Positions 58,561-64,000 of a stretch of DNA of 64,000 nt are shown here, piece by piece. The number at the start of each line of letters is the position of its first letter. Within the stretch, counting starts at the first letter, position 1. The stretch spans positions 4,489,001 through 4,553,000 of the forward strand of contig NC_083516.1 in the NCBI RefSeq assembly GCF_032362555.1, in the 5' to 3' direction. The DNA is from Amyelois transitella (taxonomy: Eukaryota; Arthropoda; Insecta; Lepidoptera; Pyralidae). The notes under the pieces were generated by a model. That model had not been told where the DNA came from. It saw nothing but the letters and a program-made list of their open reading frames with translations, and did not search any database. The position numbers and the translations under genes are program-made.

Positions 58561-58655
58561 GTGCTACGCCTACGATGTTGTAAAAAATTAACTGCGTAGA
58601 CTCTAGCGTAGCACATTCGTAGAAGCTAACAAAATGTCGTAGCAAGCTCTACGAA
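58561..58655. repeat. Nested inverted repeats built from GCTACG/CGTAGC words
   Basis: GTGCTACGC (58561-58569) pairs with GCGTAGCAC (58606-58614). TTCGTAGAAGC (58616-58626) pairs imperfectly with GCTCTACGAA (58646-58655). The words GCTACG or CGTAGC recur five times in 100 bases. Possibly a small non-autonomous DNA element. Confidence 0.5.
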
Positions 58656-59341
58656 CTTATTTTATTAATAGTATAACTATTAACTTCTGTTTATATACGA
58701 AGATTAATTGAAACTAACTTTTCTTTACAACAACAATATCTTACTTTTAACATTAGGACTAATTTCAGATTAAGGTAATTTCAAAAATATAAAGAGACTG
58801 TGTTACCATAGATAATTTAGTATTGATGAAAAAAATAACACTTTATGTCAGATTCTATCATATTATGTGCTTGTTGTTTAAAAAATCTAATTGTGACTTA
58901 CCAAATAAGTAGGAAACATCTAACCTATTTTTAATTAAATTATAGCTGTAATAGATTGCAACCAAGAAAATATCACCAGTAAAAGTGGAATACCAAATTT
59001 TATCTTTACATTATAAAATGTTTTTCGTTTTAAATAAGTACGAGTATAGTATGTAAACATAACGTATTACCTATATTCTTATATACAACGTGAGTTCGCT
59101 TCAATAACTCACTGTTAGAAACCGCGCCTATATTTGGGGCACGTCGTATTTCACGTAAGAATGACATGAATTTCCCTCGGAGCGACTCGAACCAAGCCTG
59201 AGTTTGTAGTTATTTATAGTTATAGAGATATAAACTTGGAGGAACTCAGACGATTAAGTCTTAATTAAAACCTATCAATAATTTTAGTTTTAGTTACTTT
59301 TGCTTATGATGACCGTGCCATGTCGTGAATCTGCATTTTAA

Positions 59342-59691
59342 AATAGGACCTAAAAGATGTCGTAAAAGGCAACTAAAGGAATATAACTAATGAAAGCTTC
59401 CATTCTGATAGTATAGTGTGCCAGCTGTTTCCCTTACCGCGCAGTTGTTAAAAGTCAATCAAAGGAAAGGCTAATAAACTTGAGATTTTTCTTTAAGGCC
59501 AGGGGCTAAATTTAATTATTCATTGAAAGATTCAACTGGGACTCCTCTTCTGGGCCATGAGCTAGCAACCTGTCACTATTTGAATATCCAATTCATCATA
59601 AAGCCATACAACTGAATGTGTTCAGTCTTTTCGGGTCTGTTGGCTATATCTACCTCGCGAGAAATATGAACATGACTTAATGTATGTATGT
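59342..59691 (+). mobile_element. Diverged, expanded family A copy
   Basis: Has GATGTCGTAAAAGGCAACTA, AATAAACTTGAGATTTTTCT, GAGCTAGCAACCTGTCACTA and a TGTATGTATG tail. Two insertions of 50-100 bases separate the blocks. Confidence 0.65.
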
Positions 59692-60297
59692 TCTTTTTAA
59701 ATAGTAAAGGAAAAGTTACTTATTTAGTACCAGAAGCGCAATACAAAGAAGTTTTCTAGTATTTAAGGTATACCTATGACGAAAATTTAAAGATAGAATA
59801 TTTTGTATGAAGGGCGATAACATTTGCTCATCATCCATTGACGGGTAAATTCATGACTTACGCTATCGTATTAGTTCAGGGCTAAAAGGAGGCCGCTACA
59901 CAATATAACCTCCTTTCAAGAAATAGTTCCTTGAAAAGGGTTAAGTCGGGTCACCGATGTGAGGTATCTGGAGGATCGTATTCTTAGGAAAGTTTTTTCA
60001 ATGGAAAATATATTTCCATATATACGTAAACATACATTCAAAAGCGCAATATTGCTACTTTGAGGTTTTACTTTTTATGACAAAAGGCAAGCACCCAATA
60101 TGTGCCTTATAATTGATGAAAGGTTCAAAGGTCAATTGACTGCGTAAAGTGGCTAAATTGGAGGGAAGTAACATACCGTGCGCCGATTTTACGTACGTAG
60201 GGAGAAGGTAGCCAAGGAGAAACATTGGCCACACCCATGGTGTTATAACAAATAGCGTTTTGACATACATGAGAATATTATTTATTTCTAACAAAAT

Positions 60298-60345
60298 AGA
60301 CAGAATCAGTACCAGTAGCCTCGAAAAGGCTCGGAGGTCACGTTT
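60298..60345 (-). mobile_element. Family A fragment
   Basis: AGACAGAATCAGTACCAGTA then CTCGAAAAGGCTCGGAGGTC match the SNARE-like stem block AGACAGAGCCAACAGTCTTG of the family, with many changes. Confidence 0.4.
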
Positions 60346-63210
60346 AGAAGGATTATTAAATAATGTTAAGATTTAAGTATAGGCATAATAGAATAATATG
60401 AAAATTTTAATCTTCAGTACCTATTTTCATGCATCTATATTTTTTATGTAAGTTTCTTAAAGCGATATAATCACAGAGAAGTACAATAAAAATACATTAT
60501 GTGGTGCGAACTGAACACTTGTCTGTCACGCTCGCGTTCGTGGCGCTATATTCAGTCTAGGCATTATTCAGTCTCCTTTTATCAAGCCTCTGATGTGAGT
60601 TGTTGCCACGTTCTAGCCTGCATATGAACTCATTGAATATTCTCAGATAACTTTTAAAGTGCCTCACGGAATTCCGAATAAGTTTAGAGCGTAAGCACAC
60701 AACGCGATTGTGTTTATATTTCAGATTTTCTGTAACGATGCTTCACGAAAACAAACTATAAAGATTTTGTACAAGCGGATCAATAAATTGGTATTGAAGT
60801 CAAGTATACAGAACAAAGAAGAAAGGTAGCAATTAAAAACTTTTCTATTAAAGCAAAAACAAACAGGAAAACAAAACAAAGTTCGAGAGGTCTTTGATTA
60901 AAGACGACTGTAAAATTGTATTGCAGAAGCCATCTTGGGCTTTATATAGTGGGTAAAAGGGTGAAGAAAAGAGAACCTATTCTTTGTTTTGGCTTTTTTG
61001 AATTAAATCTGTTGTTCAACAAGCCGGGATGGTATCTTCTAACTTGAGAAAGCTAAGCAGCTGTTGTTAATGTTTTGACTCGGAGAAATGGTAAATATTT
61101 TTCTGTACTTTTGTGGGAATTAACACAAATTCGTTGTTTGTAGGCAGAAATTTGCAATTACTCGTAATTATGAAATATGAAATAGCTTTAAGGAGTGTTC
61201 ATTTGTTTATAGGTAGCATTGCATTTCTGAAAGGCATTGTTGAAAATAGGTTTTTGAGGTAAAATTCTTACTTTGTTAAAAGTCACGTGGCACCACGTGA
61301 CAAATCCTGATACGAGCACAATTGTTTGAATTATATATTCAGGATTATTTCCCGCGAGTTTGATGTGCTCTCAACTTGGTAAGGCCTAAACACATTGGCC
61401 CAATTTAAAATTTACGCGACTCGTGTAACTTTGCACTTCACCTCGATACGAATTTGGGAAATTTATGGAGTTTGTTTAGGATGTTCCTCCATATCACTAG
61501 GATATTTGTTCCCAGATAATTTTCTGTCTCTGTTCGGTTATATGCAGTATTTCTTAACCGTAGTAAACGAGTGGGAAGAGTAGTACAAGTCAATTGCTTT
61601 CTGCTCTTAAAACAATGAGAAATATTGCGAGGAAACTTTTTCATTCAGGCAATCAGATGTCATATGTGTAACCGTGATTCGTCAGACGAAAAGGAAATTA
61701 CTTTATTCTTTTTTCGAAGCAGGCAGATCTGTGCGTTCTAGTATGGAAGATTTGTGATAGCAGTAAATACACATATTGAGTATATTTCTTGTGCACAGCT
61801 ATGGATAGGTACCTTAACCTGGAGTTTCCAGTTTGTTTGATGAAGTGGGCGAAATGTTTCGCTTCACAATACTTCGCGCTCGAACCTAAGCAGTTACCTG
61901 TGATAAATACTCAATGAATTAGAATTTCCTCCAATGAAATATTTTAAAAGGCTTTTTTTTTTAATACGCTACATGTAGGTGTTTATTTATGTAGATTTAT
62001 ACTAACAGATTATGAATGTACATACCTACCATATACATAACATTACAAAAAAAATCACTTACTAACTCAATCTTAGTATTTAAAAAAAATTATTTCCTGA
62101 AAATAGTTTAACTCAAAAAAAAAAAAAAATTCATTTTAATTTTCAAAAGTCATTTTATGTTTCAATACTATAAAAACATTACTTTTATATTATAATAGAT
62201 CTTTTTTCTCTCGTTTTTTCAGATGTTAATAGAAATTTACCAAAATTATTGTTTATTTTCCCGAGTTTATGTGTTATTACATAAGCTTACAAAATAACTC
62301 AGTCAAACGTTTCTTATAAAAATATTTTTGTAATGGATATGATTAACCATAAAGGTTACATACAATGAGTAATTTTCTAAAGGCATTGTGCTTCCACGTT
62401 TTACATGAAATCTAGTCACAAAATAATGAAGATACAGAACTGACATATTTGTGAAGTAGATGCTCTAACAATAAATATCATGATACGGATGTAGTAATAC
62501 ATGAAAATATTATTTTTGGATAAATTGCACTTAAGAATAACATATATTGTGGATATAAAGTTTTATGTATTCATTTAAATTTATTGCACGTAAAATGCAC
62601 AAAGGGTTGGCTACTACTATCTCTGCCACTCGAATCTTTGGACCAAACTGAATATATGCAAAGTTTTTATTTTATATTAATTTTATATCATTGTCTTTTT
62701 AAGTTTTTAAAAGGTTTTATCGGCAATGATTAATTTAGGCTACCGTCTCTGTTGTTTTAATATATACCTACAAAAATTCCAACCACATATGATTTCAAAT
62801 TGCACATAAGTAGAATAAAATCAACATTGCTGCTTTTCTAAAAGGAAGCTAAAGATTATATTTTTCTGCACCTACTTTACTTCGTTAGTCCAGTAGAATG
62901 GCTCTGACCCGGTATTCACGGAATCCATTTAGTGTTATGACCTACTGCTCACTGTTATTTAATCTATCCGACCAATACCAAAGCCTCATATCCTTTCATT
63001 GTATGGTTATAATCGACGTACATTTTGGTAAAGTGGGCTTTTCATACTCATTATTATTTTATTGAAAGGCACACAAGCCGAGCGAGATCAATTTGAATCA
63101 AAACCCGGGCGAAATGCATTGTAAAAATTTTAACCTAAAGCATTAAAACATTTCAACAATGTATTTTCAACATTTTATCAATTATTACGTTGAAATTTTT
63201 ATTATACATT
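60346..63210. other. Gene-free stretch
   Basis: A+T-rich with poly-A and poly-T runs (for example near 62117). Only a family E fragment (61612-61705) is recognised. Confidence 0.55.
61612..61705 (+). mobile_element. Family E fragment
   Basis: Contains ATTGCGAGGAAACTTTTTCA, TTCAGGCAATCAGATGTCA and GTGTAACCGTGATTCG, the middle of the family. Confidence 0.45.
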
Positions 63211-63350
63211 TATTATCACGTTCCCATTCCCCACGGGGCAGAAAGGCCATGCCCAGCTGTAGGGCTCAATGAAGCAATTGAAATTAAATCGAATAATTTT
63301 AGGACATAGTACCTATGACAGGCTGCTAGCATCAAAGAAGGAACCCATGT
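63211..63350 (-). mobile_element. Family A retroposon, diverged
   Basis: Reverse copy with ATTCCCCACGGGGCAGA, AGGCCATGCCCAGCTGTAGG, ATGACAGGCTGCTAGC and AGAAGGAACCCATG. Confidence 0.6.
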
Positions 63351-63475
63351 TTTTTGTACATGAATCTTTTTACATCAGCACAAGGATGATGCTCTCTGCA
63401 GGGATCTTAATTTTTATAAGGTGATTTCCCATTGAATATCAAGTTAATACATTCTTATATAACCATCTTTTATTG

Positions 63476-63680
63476 TCAGCCTCAGTGTAGACCAGAGGTC
63501 CCGGATTCGAATATCGATCAGGACATGATGAGAAACGAACTTTTTCTGATTGGCCTGGGTCTTGGATTTTAATCTATTTAAGTATTAATAAATATAGAAT
63601 CGTTGAGTTAGTATCTCTTAACATAAGTAGAGTGTAATTGTTCCGTATATATTTATTATTTAGTATTTATTGGTCTGGGC
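63476..63680 (+). mobile_element. tRNA-derived SINE (family B) with 3' body
   Basis: A truncated head with the B box GGATTCGAATA (63503-63513) is followed by CAGGACATGATGAGAAACGA, TTTCTGATTGGCCTGGGTCT and a body rich in ATATTTATTATTTAGTAT. The A-box part is mostly lost. The body is of a type common in moth genomes. Confidence 0.65.
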
Positions 63681-64000
63681 TAATAAAGCCGTATAGAATC
63701 AGAACAAGTAAGAGGATTTGGGCTATCTTTCTGCAAGCTAGACGGTTTGGGGATATGATTACGTGTTGATTTTATTAGAGTTATTTCCTTAGTTTCCTTG
63801 ATATTAGATAATAGAAATTTATATTGTACCTCAAGTACACGTTATGGCGAAGAGTTGTGTTTTTCACTTTCGTATTACGAATTACATTATATACGAATTG
63901 TATCAGGAAATCTTAAAATCCAGTTTCATTTCATGGTCAGTTAAAGCTTCAAAAATGTAAACGGATATTCCCTTATTATATTTAATAATTTAAGGATATT

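Overview
The window is animal nuclear DNA, almost certainly from a moth or butterfly (Lepidoptera). The evidence is a set of intron-split genes with GT-AG junctions, a fatty-acyl-CoA desaturase of the lepidopteran type, an EcKL/CHK kinase-like gene, strong A+T richness, and many copies of short retroposons of a lepidopteran kind. The species cannot be named from sequence alone. I saw no rRNA gene, no functional tRNA gene (only tRNA-derived SINE heads), no CRISPR array and no bacterial-style operon.

Genes lie at the left end and near 40 kb. At 2-547 (+) are the last two exons of a clan-3-like cytochrome P450. Tail to tail with it, at 1432-2075 (-), is a complete three-exon BLOC1S1 gene (lysosome-related organelle biogenesis). 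At 3921-8781 (-) is a complete six-coding-exon acyl-CoA desaturase (359 aa) with all three histidine boxes; a splice acceptor 3 bases before its ATG implies a further non-coding first exon, perhaps near 10.1-10.2 kb. At 40212-41800 (+) is an intact two-exon EcKL kinase (415 aa). About 215 bases upstream of it lies a frameshifted, coding-like ORF of unknown identity (39735-39997).

The other roughly 50 kb has no gene I can recognise. It holds (i) about 22 full or partial copies of one retroposon-like repeat, here called family A, ending in a TATG-rich tail; (ii) tRNA-derived SINEs (family B) and several smaller families (C, D, E, F); (iii) several perfect or near-perfect inverted repeats; and (iv) a GC-rich, promoter-like island at 20.5-21.3 kb with a perfect CRE and a perfect NRF-1/EWG palindrome, followed by a GC-rich segment that ends in a good splice donor. 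That island could be the start of a long-intron gene whose coding exons lie outside the window.

The genes do not form one pathway. P450 and EcKL families are both linked to detoxification and hormone chemistry, the desaturase acts in lipid or pheromone-type fatty-acid metabolism, and BLOC1S1 is a housekeeping gene. Gene calls rest on protein-family motifs and splice junctions read by eye, without database searches.
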